Assembly: GCF_001187535.1 (NCBI RefSeq) | Contig: NZ_LFIO01001304.1 | Coordinates: 186,001-250,000 of the forward strand | DNA: 64,000 nucleotides | Source of the DNA: Rhizobium ecuadorense | GTDB taxonomy: Bacteria > Pseudomonadota > Alphaproteobacteria > Rhizobiales > Rhizobiaceae | Direction of reading: 5' to 3' | Part shown: positions 26,219 through 33,885 of the stretch, piece by piece | Numbering within the stretch: position 1 is the first letter of the stretch | Layout of the letters: each line of letters starts with the position of its first letter | Notes under the pieces: model-generated | Told to the model about the DNA's origin: nothing | The model's input: only the letters and a program-made list of their open reading frames with translations | Database searches by the model: none | Translations under genes and position numbers: made by a program

Positions 26219-27241
26219 TCAGGCGCGGGGCCGATGGGGACTGGTGGACTGGCGGATGCGCATTTCCGGTTTGATCAGATGCATGCCGTCGGGCTCGTGG
26301 CTGCCGGCAAGCCGATCGAGCAGCGCCCGCGCCGCCAGGCGACCGACCTCGGTCTGGCCGTTCCAGACGGTCGTCAGCGCCGGCGTGGCGATCGACGCCT
26401 CCTCGAGATCGTCATAGCCGGTGACGGAAATGTCGCGTCCGGGCACCAGGCCGGCACGGGCAATACCGTTCATCAACCCGATCGCCACGAGATCGTTCCA
26501 GCAGACGGCCGCCGTCGGCTTCTGCGGCAGCGACAGGAAATGCACCGCCGCCTCGAAGCCGCCCTGCTTGGAGCGCGGGCCGGGAATGCGCAGGTTCGGA
26601 TCGACCTCGATGCCGGCCTTGCGCAACGCATTGACATAACCCTGGTAGCGGTCGCGGCCGGTGGAGGTCTGGTCCGTGCCGCCGATCATCGCGATCGAAC
26701 GATGGCCGAGACCGATCAGATGGTTGGTGGCAAGCGAGATGCCGTAGCTGTCGTCGCCGCGATAGGTCGGCAGGTCCTGGCCTTCCATCGAACGGGCGAC
26801 CAGGATCGCCGGCATGCCGTTTTCTTCCGCCAGTTGCACGTCCTCAGGCGGCGTGCCGATCGCCGGCGACATGATGACGCCGTCGCCGCCGAGCTGCAGG
26901 AGCGTCTCGATGAAGGTGCGCTGCTTTTCGACATTGTCGTAGTGATTGGAAAGGATGAAGGTATGGCGGCTGCGATCGAGCTCGCTCTCGATCGCCTTCA
27001 GGATCTCCCCGTAGAAGGGGTTCATGATGTCGTGCACGACGACACCGATGATGCCGGAGCGCGAGGTACGAAGGCTGGCGGCGCGGCGATTGTAGATGTA
27101 ACCGAGCGCGCGCGCCTGTTCCTTGATCTTTTCCCGGGTATTGCCGGCGACGAGCGGGCTGTCGCGCAAGGCAAGCGATACGGTCGCCGTTGAAATGCCG
27201 AGCGTTTCGGCGATCGTCGAAAGCTTGATCTTCTGGACCAC
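26219..27241 (-). CDS. LacI-family transcriptional regulator (GTG start)
   Basis: 340 residues. I choose the GTG at 27241 because GGAGGAGG lies 5 nt upstream and the product then opens (M)VQKIKLSTIAETLGISTATVSLALRDSP, a standard LacI helix-turn-helix. The C-terminal periplasmic-binding-like core contains GVVVHDIMNPFYGEIL and ISVTGYDDLEEASIATPALTTV. It is co-directional with the dehydrogenase downstream. An AT-rich pseudo-palindrome at 27301-27326 is a candidate autoregulatory site. Confidence 0.9.
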   Translation of the reverse strand: MVQKIKLSTIAETLGISTATVSLALRDSPLVAGNTREKIKEQARALGYIYNRRAASLRTSRSGIIGVVVHDIMNPFYGEILKAIESELDRSRHTFILSNHYDNVEKQRTFIETLLQLGGDGVIMSPAIGTPPEDVQLAEENGMPAILVARSMEGQDLPTYRGDDSYGISLATNHLIGLGHRSIAMIGGTDQTSTGRDRYQGYVNALRKAGIEVDPNLRIPGPRSKQGGFEAAVHFLSLPQKPTAAVCWNDLVAIGLMNGIARAGLVPGRDISVTGYDDLEEASIATPALTTVWNGQTEVGRLAARALLDRLAGSHEPDGMHLIKPEMRIRQSTSPHRPRA

Positions 27242-27300
27242 GTGTCCTCCTCCAGGCAGCACGCAAGACAGCAAGCCCCGCCGGTATCAGGCGCGGCCCC

Positions 27301-27326
27301 TTAAAATGTTTAATTAAAAGATTTAA
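27301..27326. promoter_or_regulatory. AT-rich pseudo-palindrome upstream of lacI gene
   Basis: The 26 bases opening TTAAAATGTTTAATTAAAAG match their own reverse complement at 20 of 26 positions, in an otherwise GC-rich genome, 60-85 bp upstream of the regulator start. It could be an operator or part of the promoter. Confidence 0.35.
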
Positions 27327-27358
27327 CCGGCGGAGGCAATTCGTCTTTCGGGGAAATT

Positions 27359-27871
27359 TCACTCTTCATCCGGTTCTTCGATATGAAGGGCTTCGGCCTG
27401 CAGATTGCCGTCGATCGCCTTCAGCAACCGGACGAGATTGCGGATTTCCTTTTCGGAGAATTCCTGCGTCGCCAACCTGTCGCAGGCGGAAGCCGCCATT
27501 TCGATCCCCCGCACGCTGCCGCGCCCGAGCTCTGTGAGATAGACCTTGGTGAGACGCGCATCCTCGGCATCGGGCTTGCGCTCGAGAAAGCCCTGCGCCT
27601 CCATGCGGCCGATCGTGCGCGTCATCGTCGGCGCTTTGACGCCGAGCTTCTGAGCAAGGCCGCCGGCCGTCATGCCGTCGCTCTCGGCAAGCGAAAGAAT
27701 GACGCCGTCCTGGCCGGCATAGAGGCCGCTTTCGAGCAGGTTGCGCGAGAGCACGGTGCGCATGGAACGAGCCGCCTGGGTGAGCGCCGGCGAGAGGTCG
27801 ACGAGCGTATACTCGGTCTGGTCCTTCTTCTTGGACTTGTTCTTCTTACCGTCCTTATGCTTCTTTCCCAT
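27359..27871 (-). CDS. MarR-family transcriptional regulator
   Basis: 170 residues from the ATG at 27871; the ATG at 27877 is too close to its AAAGGG. A Lys-rich N-terminal tail (MGKKHKDGKKNKSKKK) precedes a winged helix with TAGGLAQKLGVKAPTMTRTIGRMEAQGFLERKPDAEDARLTKVYLTELG, the MarR recognition helix and wing. It is divergent from the creatininase-family gene across about 85 bp, so it may regulate that gene. The ligand is unknown. Confidence 0.88.
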   Translation of the reverse strand: MGKKHKDGKKNKSKKKDQTEYTLVDLSPALTQAARSMRTVLSRNLLESGLYAGQDGVILSLAESDGMTAGGLAQKLGVKAPTMTRTIGRMEAQGFLERKPDAEDARLTKVYLTELGRGSVRGIEMAASACDRLATQEFSEKEIRNLVRLLKAIDGNLQAEALHIEEPDEE

Positions 27872-27956
27872 AGCCATCCCTTTGATCTTTAAGCTCCGGC
27901 GCCGCTGCGATATGACATTGCCCAGGATCTCGTCATAAACAAGAGGCAACGACCGG

Positions 27957-28745
27957 ATGATGACGCCTTCGCCCCGCTTCGACGACAGCGACCCGGCCTC
28001 CGTCCGCGGCGGGCGCCGCCCGATCGCCGTGCTGCCGCTCGGCGCTCATGAACAGCACGGCCCGCATCTGCCCTTCGAAACCGACACCCTGATTGCTGAA
28101 GGCATCGCCGGACGATTGAAGATGGCCCTGCCCGCCGGCCTGCCGGTCGCCTTCCTGCCCGCCGAATCCGTCGGCTATTCCATAGAGCACATGGATGTTG
28201 AAGGAACGAAGACGCTCGCCTTCGACGAAGCGGTCAGCCGCTGGCTCGGCATCGCCGAAAGCTTGGCGAAGCAAGGCACCCGCAAATTGGTGATGCTGAA
28301 CGCCCATGGCGGCAATTCTCCCCTGATGACGATCGTGGCCACCGAGGCGCGGATCCGCTTCGCCATGCTGGCGGTGGCGACGAGCTGGACCCGCTTCGGC
28401 CTGCCGGACGGCGTGATCGCGCCGGAGGAAAAGGCGATCGGCATTCATGGCGGCGATATCGAGACCTCGGTGATGCTGGCCCTTCACCCCGGCAAGGTCG
28501 ATATGGCGAAGGCCGCGGATTTTCCCTCGCGACAGAGTGAATTTGCCGGGCGTTTCAAACATCTGCGCGCCTACGGGCCGCATGCCTTCGGCTGGAAGAT
28601 GGCCGATCTCAATCCGCAAGGCGCGGCAGGCAACGCCGCGGCGGCGACGGCCGAAAAGGGCGAGGCGCTGATTGCGCATGCGGTGAAGGGGCTGGTGGAA
28701 CTGCTGGAGGACGTCGATGCCTTCGACGTTGCGCAACTGCGATAA
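27957..28745 (+). CDS. Creatininase (creatinine amidohydrolase) family protein
   Basis: 262 residues. Metal-binding motifs of the family are clear: GAHEQHGPHLPFETD near the N-terminus, LNAHGGNSPL in the middle, and HGGDIETS later. These ligate a two-metal centre that opens cyclic or amide bonds. Family members act on creatinine, formamides or modified peptides, and the sequence does not settle which. It is divergent from a MarR regulator. Confidence 0.82.
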   Translation: MMTPSPRFDDSDPASVRGGRRPIAVLPLGAHEQHGPHLPFETDTLIAEGIAGRLKMALPAGLPVAFLPAESVGYSIEHMDVEGTKTLAFDEAVSRWLGIAESLAKQGTRKLVMLNAHGGNSPLMTIVATEARIRFAMLAVATSWTRFGLPDGVIAPEEKAIGIHGGDIETSVMLALHPGKVDMAKAADFPSRQSEFAGRFKHLRAYGPHAFGWKMADLNPQGAAGNAAAATAEKGEALIAHAVKGLVELLEDVDAFDVAQLR

Positions 28746-28772
28746 AAGGGTGATCTGCAGCGGGCGGATGAT

Positions 28773-28790
28773 GTGATCTTATAACATTAT
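28773..28790 (+). promoter_or_regulatory. Zur-like operator upstream of the COG0523 gene
   Basis: GTGATCTTATAACATTAT, a 12-of-18 self-complementary site whose core TTATAACATTA matches the TGTTATAACATTAC-style boxes bound by the zinc repressor Zur in alphaproteobacteria. It lies 8 bp upstream of the candidate -35 box. The assignment is by eye; a Zur regulon motif scan would settle it. Confidence 0.5.
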
Positions 28791-28798
28791 AAAACCCT

Positions 28799-28827
28799 TT
28801 GAACTGCCGCGCCCATGCCATTATATG
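28799..28827 (+). promoter_or_regulatory. Sigma-70 promoter for the COG0523/WD40 operon
   Basis: TTGAAC (28799-28804), a spacer of exactly 17 bp, then TATATG (28822-28827). It is the best housekeeping-type promoter I can see upstream of the GTPase gene, 65 bp before its ATG. Confidence 0.55.
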
Positions 28828-28892
28828 AGACCAACCGTTTGAAGCAGCCGATCTGAAACCGCTCGGCCGCACGCCTAATCCTAGAGGTTCTC

Positions 28893-29990
28893 ATGACCGA
28901 CGCGATCTCCACCCAGAAGCCCATTCCCGTCACCGTGCTCACCGGTTATCTCGGCGCCGGCAAGACGACGTTGCTCAATCGCATCCTGTCCGAAAATCAC
29001 GGCAAGAAATATGCGGTCATCGTCAATGAGTTCGGCGAGATCGGCATCGATAACGACCTGATCGTCGAATCCGACGAAGAAATCTACGAGATGAACAATG
29101 GCTGCGTCTGTTGCACGGTGCGCGGCGACCTGATCCGCGTCGTCGAAGGCCTGATGCGCCGCCCCGGCCGCTTCGACGGCATCATCGTCGAAACAACCGG
29201 CCTTGCCGATCCGGTACCCGTCGCCCAGACCTTCTTCATGGACGATGACGTCCGCGCCAAGACCGAGCTCGACGCCGTCATCGCGCTTGTCGATGCCAAG
29301 CACCTGCCGCTGCGGCTGAAGGACAGCCGCGAGGCCGAAGACCAGATCGCCTTCGCCGACGTCGTCGTCATCAACAAGAGCGACCTGGTGACCCCGGACG
29401 AACTCGATGTGATCGAGGACATCGTCCGCGCCATCAACCCGGCCGCCCGCGTCTACAAGACCAGCCGCTCCGGCGTCGACCTCGCCCGCGTGCTCGATCA
29501 GGGCGCCTTCAACCTGGAGCGCGCGCTCGAAAACGATCCGCATTTCCTGGAGCAGGGTCATGACGACCATGTCTGCGGCCCGGATTGCGATCACGACCAC
29601 CACCATCACGACCATGACCATGACCACCATCATCATGATCACCACGGGCACGAGCATCATCAGCATGGCGCCATGTCGGCGATCCACGATGTGACGGTGC
29701 AGTCGGTATCGCTGCGCGGCGGCCAGATGAACCCGGAGCGCTTCTTCCCCTGGATCCAGAAGGTCACCCAGACGCAGGGGCCGAACATTCTCCGCCTCAA
29801 GGGCATCATCGCTTTCAAGGACGATCCCGAGCGTTATGTCGTTCAGGGCGTGCACATGATCATCGAGGGCGATCACCAGCGGCCATGGAAGGAAGGCGAA
29901 AAGCACGAGAGCCGTCTCGTCTTCATCGGCCGCGATCTCGATCGTGAGAAGCTCGAAGCCTCCTTCAAGGCCTGTGAGGCAGCCGCCTGA
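28893..29990 (+). CDS. COG0523 (CobW/ZigA-type) metallochaperone GTPase
   Basis: 365 residues. G3E GTPase motifs in order: Walker A GYLGAGKT (18-25), CxCC metal motif GCVCC (Cys71, Cys73, Cys74), ETTGLADP and NKSDL. A His/Asp-rich loop of roughly 35 residues (about 222-260) would bind zinc. The C-terminal CobW_C domain follows. Members insert or traffic Zn, Co or Ni using GTP hydrolysis, and many are induced on zinc starvation. A Zur-like site upstream supports a zinc role. It overlaps the WD40 gene by one base (TGATG). Confidence 0.9.
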   Translation: MTDAISTQKPIPVTVLTGYLGAGKTTLLNRILSENHGKKYAVIVNEFGEIGIDNDLIVESDEEIYEMNNGCVCCTVRGDLIRVVEGLMRRPGRFDGIIVETTGLADPVPVAQTFFMDDDVRAKTELDAVIALVDAKHLPLRLKDSREAEDQIAFADVVVINKSDLVTPDELDVIEDIVRAINPAARVYKTSRSGVDLARVLDQGAFNLERALENDPHFLEQGHDDHVCGPDCDHDHHHHDHDHDHHHHDHHGHEHHQHGAMSAIHDVTVQSVSLRGGQMNPERFFPWIQKVTQTQGPNILRLKGIIAFKDDPERYVVQGVHMIIEGDHQRPWKEGEKHESRLVFIGRDLDREKLEASFKACEAAA

Positions 29991-30979
29991 TGCCGACAGT
30001 TGCACCGCTTGATCTCGACGGCCACATTCTGGCCGTCGATTTTTTAGGTGATGTCCCCTTCTTCGCCAGCGCCAACGGCACGTTTCACCGGCTGGACGGC
30101 GGCGACAGGGTTTCAGAAGCCCATCAAGGCATGCTCACCGCCATCCGCGATCCTTATAGCCAGAGCCTGATCTCGGGCGGCGAGGATGGCAAGGTGTTGC
30201 GCATATCCGCCGACGGCAGCATCAGCGAGCTCGCCAGCGCGCCGCGCAAATGGATCTCGCAGGTCGCGGCCGGCCCGCAAGGCGCCATTGCCTATTCCTA
30301 CGGCAAAAGTTCGCTCGTGCGCCTTGCCGACGGCACGACCAAGGAATTTGCCGAGGAGCGCACGGTCGAAGGCCTTGCCTTCGCGCCGAAGGGCCTGCGC
30401 ATCGCAGCCGCGCGCTATAACGGCGTGTCGCTGCACTGGATCGGCATGAACGCCAAGCCGATCGATCTCGAATGGAAGGGCGCCCATACCGGCGTCACCT
30501 TCTCGCCCGATGGCAATTTCCTCGTCACCTCGATGCAGGAAAACGCGCTGCACGGCTGGAAACTCGACAGCAAGCCCGGCGCTGAAGCCCGCCACATGCG
30601 CATGACCGGCTACCCCGCCAAGGTGAAATCGCTCTCCTGGTCGGTCAAGGGCAAATGGCTCGCCTCGTCAGGCGCGCCGGCGGCGATCGTCTGGCCCTTC
30701 CAGGGCAAGGACGGGCCGATGGGCAAGGCGCCGCTCGAGCTTGGCACTCGCGCCAACATCATGGCGACCGCGGTGAAATTCCATCCGCTCGAAGATATCC
30801 TCGCCATCGGCTTCATCGACGGCATGATTCTCGCCGTGCGCATCGCCGACAGCAAGGAGGCGCTGCTGCGCCGCCCCGGCAAGGGCGCGGTCACGGCGAT
30901 GAGCTGGAGCAAAAACGGCAAGCTGCTCGCCTTCGCCTCCGAAGCCGGCGATTGCGGCGTCATCGATATTTCGGCTTGA
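29990..30979 (+). CDS. WD40-repeat beta-propeller protein co-transcribed with the COG0523 GTPase
   Basis: 329 residues, cytoplasmic, no signal. Six or seven degenerate WD40 blades can be traced (for example VTFSPDGNFLVTSMQENALHGWKL and VKSLSWSVKGKWLASSGAPAAIVWPF). Its ATG overlaps the last base of the GTPase stop, indicating translational coupling. Propellers usually provide protein-docking platforms, so it may present client proteins to the metallochaperone. This is inference from gene order. Confidence 0.85.
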   Translation: MPTVAPLDLDGHILAVDFLGDVPFFASANGTFHRLDGGDRVSEAHQGMLTAIRDPYSQSLISGGEDGKVLRISADGSISELASAPRKWISQVAAGPQGAIAYSYGKSSLVRLADGTTKEFAEERTVEGLAFAPKGLRIAAARYNGVSLHWIGMNAKPIDLEWKGAHTGVTFSPDGNFLVTSMQENALHGWKLDSKPGAEARHMRMTGYPAKVKSLSWSVKGKWLASSGAPAAIVWPFQGKDGPMGKAPLELGTRANIMATAVKFHPLEDILAIGFIDGMILAVRIADSKEALLRRPGKGAVTAMSWSKNGKLLAFASEAGDCGVIDISA

Positions 30980-30993
30980 GCCATAGTGCCGGC

Positions 30994-31045
30994 TAGAACA
31001 GGATGATTTTAGGCCCGTTTGGCCTAAAATCTGAATCCTGTTCTA
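30994..31045. repeat. Palindromic intergenic repeat, family C unit 1
   Basis: Imperfect inverted repeat with arms TAGAACAGGAT and ATCCTGTTCTA, and an inner palindrome TTTTAGGCC...GGCCTAAAA. This is a common dispersed rhizobial intergenic element. It may also serve as the transcript end of the WD40 gene. Confidence 0.7.
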
Positions 31046-31058
31046 AATTTAAAGAGTT

Positions 31059-31108
31059 AGAGCATGATGTCGTCCGAAAACCGCTCACACTTTTCGGCAT
31101 CATGCTCT
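31059..31108. repeat. Palindromic intergenic repeat, family C unit 2
   Basis: Inverted repeat with arms AGAGCATGATG and CATCATGCTCT and inner CCGAAAA/TTTTCGG, 13 bp after unit 1. This sequence type is dispersed through many rhizobial genomes. Its right end directly abuts the ribosome site of the GNAT gene at 31120. Confidence 0.75.
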
Positions 31109-31119
31109 AGGAAGACATC

Positions 31120-31605
31120 GTGACGGAAGCGGAAATCGTGGCGCTCGGCGCCGATCACATGCAGGCGGCCGCAAAGATCAGGCGCCTGGCGCTTTGGCAG
31201 CGGCTGCCATGGCTGCCGGATCTGCATACGCCTGATGAAGAAGAGCAGTACTGGCGCATGCATCTGCTGCCGAATTGCACCATCCTCGGCGCCGCCATGG
31301 GAAACCGGCTGGCCGGGGTCATCGCCTATGGCGACGACTGGATAGAGCAGCTTTATGTTCTCCCCGATTTCCAGGGCATCGGCATCGGCTCCCTGCTTCT
31401 CGGCTGCGCCCAGGAGGAGATGGATGAAATCAGGCTCTGGACCTTCCAGCGCAATACGGGCGCCCGCGCCTTCTACGAGCGGCACGGTTTTTCCGTCGAG
31501 GAAGAAACCGACGGCGCCGACAACGAGGAAAAAGAACCGGATGTGCGCTATCACTGGCGGCAGCTTCCGGAGCTGACGCCTGGCCTGCGACCGTCTGGCG
31601 GCTAA
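31120..31605 (+). CDS. GNAT-family N-acetyltransferase (GTG start)
   Basis: 161 residues starting at a GTG with AGGAAG 5 nt upstream. The acetyl-CoA motif is the strand-loop LYVLPDFQGIGIGSLLLGCAQE, and NTGARAFYERHGFSVEEE is the typical C-terminal GNAT block. The substrate is not predictable. The palindromic repeat ends immediately before the ribosome site, so the 5' leader may be structured. Confidence 0.82.
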   Translation: MTEAEIVALGADHMQAAAKIRRLALWQRLPWLPDLHTPDEEEQYWRMHLLPNCTILGAAMGNRLAGVIAYGDDWIEQLYVLPDFQGIGIGSLLLGCAQEEMDEIRLWTFQRNTGARAFYERHGFSVEEETDGADNEEKEPDVRYHWRQLPELTPGLRPSGG

Positions 31606-31690
31606 AATCAGGGCTTGCCAAACGCCTTGCCCGGGCAAAACATGAATCGCGCAGGCATTGGCTGCGCAGTTGCCGACAGAGGAAACGGGA

Positions 31691-32509
31691 ATGCCGAAAT
31701 CGACCGGCCTTGGTCTGGCCGCGCAACAGCCGCAGTCCTTGGACAAGGCATTCGTCTGGGCGGTAATCCGCGCCGAGGCACTCGAACTTGCCGCGCGCGA
31801 ACCGATCCTGCAACGGCTGCTCGCCGCGCAGGTAACGGCCACCTCGGGCAGCAATGAGATCATCGCCCGCGTGCTCGCCGCGCGGCTCGCTGCGACACAG
31901 GTGGAGACCGGCGATCTGTTCGATCTGATCCTGTCCACCCTCAACGACGATATCATGCGCAAGATCGAGGCCGATCTCGTCGCCGTGCGCGAACGCGACC
32001 CGGCCTGCACGACATTCCTGCACGCGCTCCTGAACCTCAAGGGGTTTCATGCGCTGCAGACGCACCGCATCGCCCACGCGCTCTGGAATGCCGGCCGGCC
32101 GGAGATCGCCACCTGGCTCGCCAATCTCGCCTCGCTGGTCTTCGGCCCGGACATCCATCCGGCCGCACGGATCGGCGCTGCCATCATGCTCGACCACGGC
32201 TCGGGCATCGTCATCGGCGAAACCGCTGCCATCGAGGATGAAGTCTCGATCCTGCAGAATGTCACGCTCGGCGGCACCGGCAAGGAAACCGGCGACCGCC
32301 ATCCGAAGATCCGCCATGGCGTGATGATCGGCGCCGGCGCCAAGGTTCTCGGCAATATCGAAATCGGCGCCTTCAGCAAGATTGCCGCCGGCAGCGTCGT
32401 GCTGAAGCCGGTTCCCGAACATTGCACGGTCGCCGGCGTGCCGGCAACGCTGGTGCGCGTCCACCGCGCCGACGAAATCCCGGCGGAGACAATGGATCAG
32501 AATATTTAA
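31691..32509 (+). CDS. cysE: Serine O-acetyltransferase
   Basis: 272 residues from the ATG at 31691 (GAGGAAACGGGA upstream). A helical N-terminal SATase domain is followed by a left-handed beta-helix of hexapeptide repeats (IGAAIMLDHGSGIVIGETA, VTLGGTGKETGDRHPKI, IGAGAKVLGNIEIGAFSKIAAGSVV). It acetylates serine to O-acetylserine, the first step of cysteine synthesis. The C-terminus ends in Ile (MDQNI), as required for docking to cysteine synthase. Confidence 0.95.
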   Translation: MPKSTGLGLAAQQPQSLDKAFVWAVIRAEALELAAREPILQRLLAAQVTATSGSNEIIARVLAARLAATQVETGDLFDLILSTLNDDIMRKIEADLVAVRERDPACTTFLHALLNLKGFHALQTHRIAHALWNAGRPEIATWLANLASLVFGPDIHPAARIGAAIMLDHGSGIVIGETAAIEDEVSILQNVTLGGTGKETGDRHPKIRHGVMIGAGAKVLGNIEIGAFSKIAAGSVVLKPVPEHCTVAGVPATLVRVHRADEIPAETMDQNI

Positions 32510-32510
32510 T

Positions 32511-32606
32511 GCATGTCGGCCGGAAGTGTGCCGCGGTTCCGGGATAACGACAAAACAAAGAGCTAAAGCGCGTTGCATGAATCAAATTTGATGCGGCGTG
32601 CTTTAG
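32511..32606. repeat. Rhizobial intergenic mosaic repeat, family B, copy 2
   Basis: Begins GCATGTCGGCCGGAAGTGTG, contains GCGGTTCCGGGATAACGA and closes with CTAAAGCGCG...GCGTGCTTTAG. It aligns with 16809-16911. The terminal stem changes G-C to A-T in both arms, so pairing is kept. Confidence 0.72.
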
Positions 32607-32636
32607 AGCCGTTCCGCGGCGGGTTCTCCCCGTTCG

Positions 32637-33794
32637 TTACGCGGCCTGCTGATTTTCTCCGAAGGCTTCGACCCGGTTGCGGCCTTCGCGCTTCGAACGA
32701 TAGAGCGCCTCATCCGCCTTCTGCATCAGCTGTTCAAGATCTCCGCCGGTTTCCCCTCGCGCGGCGACGCCGATGCTCAGCGTCGGAAAGACGGCCAGAT
32801 CCTGCCGCTGCAGCACGGCGGCGGCGAAGGCGAGACGGATGCGCTCGGCAATCGCCACCGCATCCTGCCCGGACACATTCTTCAGCACCGCCAGGAACTC
32901 GTCTCCGCCTTGCCGGGCGAGCAGATCGCCGGAGCGCATGACACCTCTGGAAACACTGGCGAAAAGCCGCAGGATATCGTCGCCGCTCGCATGGCCATGC
33001 CGGTCGTTCAGCTGCTTGAAATGGTCGATATCGATGATCAGCAGCGCGACCGGCTGGGAGCCGAGAGCAGGCAGATGCTGAGCAAGGCCGCCGCGATTGA
33101 GCGCGCCGGTCAGCGGATCGTGGTGAGCGAGTTCGGTCAGCTGATTTCGGCTGCGCTCGGCGGCCATCAGCACCATGGCCATGCTGCGCAGCATGATGAA
33201 GGCGACCGCCGATACCGCCATCCAGCTATGGACCACACTGCCGCCGAAAGGATCCGGCCCGCCGATTGCCCCGGTTGCCGCAAGAACGCTGCGCACCGCA
33301 AAGATCATGGCAGTGCAAACATAGAGACCGACGAGCAGGGCGGCCGAATACAGCTTCTCGCGCCGGGCAATACCGATTGCCTCCCTTGCGACGGCCAGAT
33401 CGCAGAGGCAGCAGACGACCGAGACATAGAAGAGCCTCGCCGACACCGCCGAGGGATCGCTGACGATAAGTGCGACAGGCACGCTGACGAGAAGGATGGC
33501 GAGCCAGAAATAGCGCTGGTCGAGGGCCCGGCCCGCAAAGACCCGCACCGCGAAGAACATCAGCATATAGCCGGCAATGGTCACGATATTGCCGCCATCG
33601 ATCGAGACCGCATAGGGAACGATATTGCGCAGTGCGACGAGGAAGGACCCGACGCCGACTAGCATGTTGCTCAAGCCCCACCAGAGCGGCCACCTCTCGA
33701 AGCGGCCGGTCGCATAGGCTGCAAGCTGGAGAATGCCCAGCACGAAGCAGCTGACGGCAACAATGAAATAGATCGTCCTGAGATCCAGCAGCAT
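32637..33794 (-). CDS. Membrane diguanylate cyclase (GGDEF)
   Basis: 385 residues. Six or seven transmembrane helices (about 5-210) form an uncharacterised membrane sensor. The GGDEF domain follows, with intact active site GGDEF at 296-300 and an inhibitory I-site RSGD at 287-290, exactly five residues before it. It should synthesise c-di-GMP with product inhibition. It is a single gene with its own upstream region. Confidence 0.9.
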   Translation of the reverse strand: MLLDLRTIYFIVAVSCFVLGILQLAAYATGRFERWPLWWGLSNMLVGVGSFLVALRNIVPYAVSIDGGNIVTIAGYMLMFFAVRVFAGRALDQRYFWLAILLVSVPVALIVSDPSAVSARLFYVSVVCCLCDLAVAREAIGIARREKLYSAALLVGLYVCTAMIFAVRSVLAATGAIGGPDPFGGSVVHSWMAVSAVAFIMLRSMAMVLMAAERSRNQLTELAHHDPLTGALNRGGLAQHLPALGSQPVALLIIDIDHFKQLNDRHGHASGDDILRLFASVSRGVMRSGDLLARQGGDEFLAVLKNVSGQDAVAIAERIRLAFAAAVLQRQDLAVFPTLSIGVAARGETGGDLEQLMQKADEALYRSKREGRNRVEAFGENQQAA

Positions 33795-33885
33795 GACGCT
33801 TTCCCGAAATTCTCGCGGAACATACAGGAAGCGTTTTGCGGTTTGATTGGGGGCTTCGCTAGAAGTTTAACGATCATCGGGTTTT

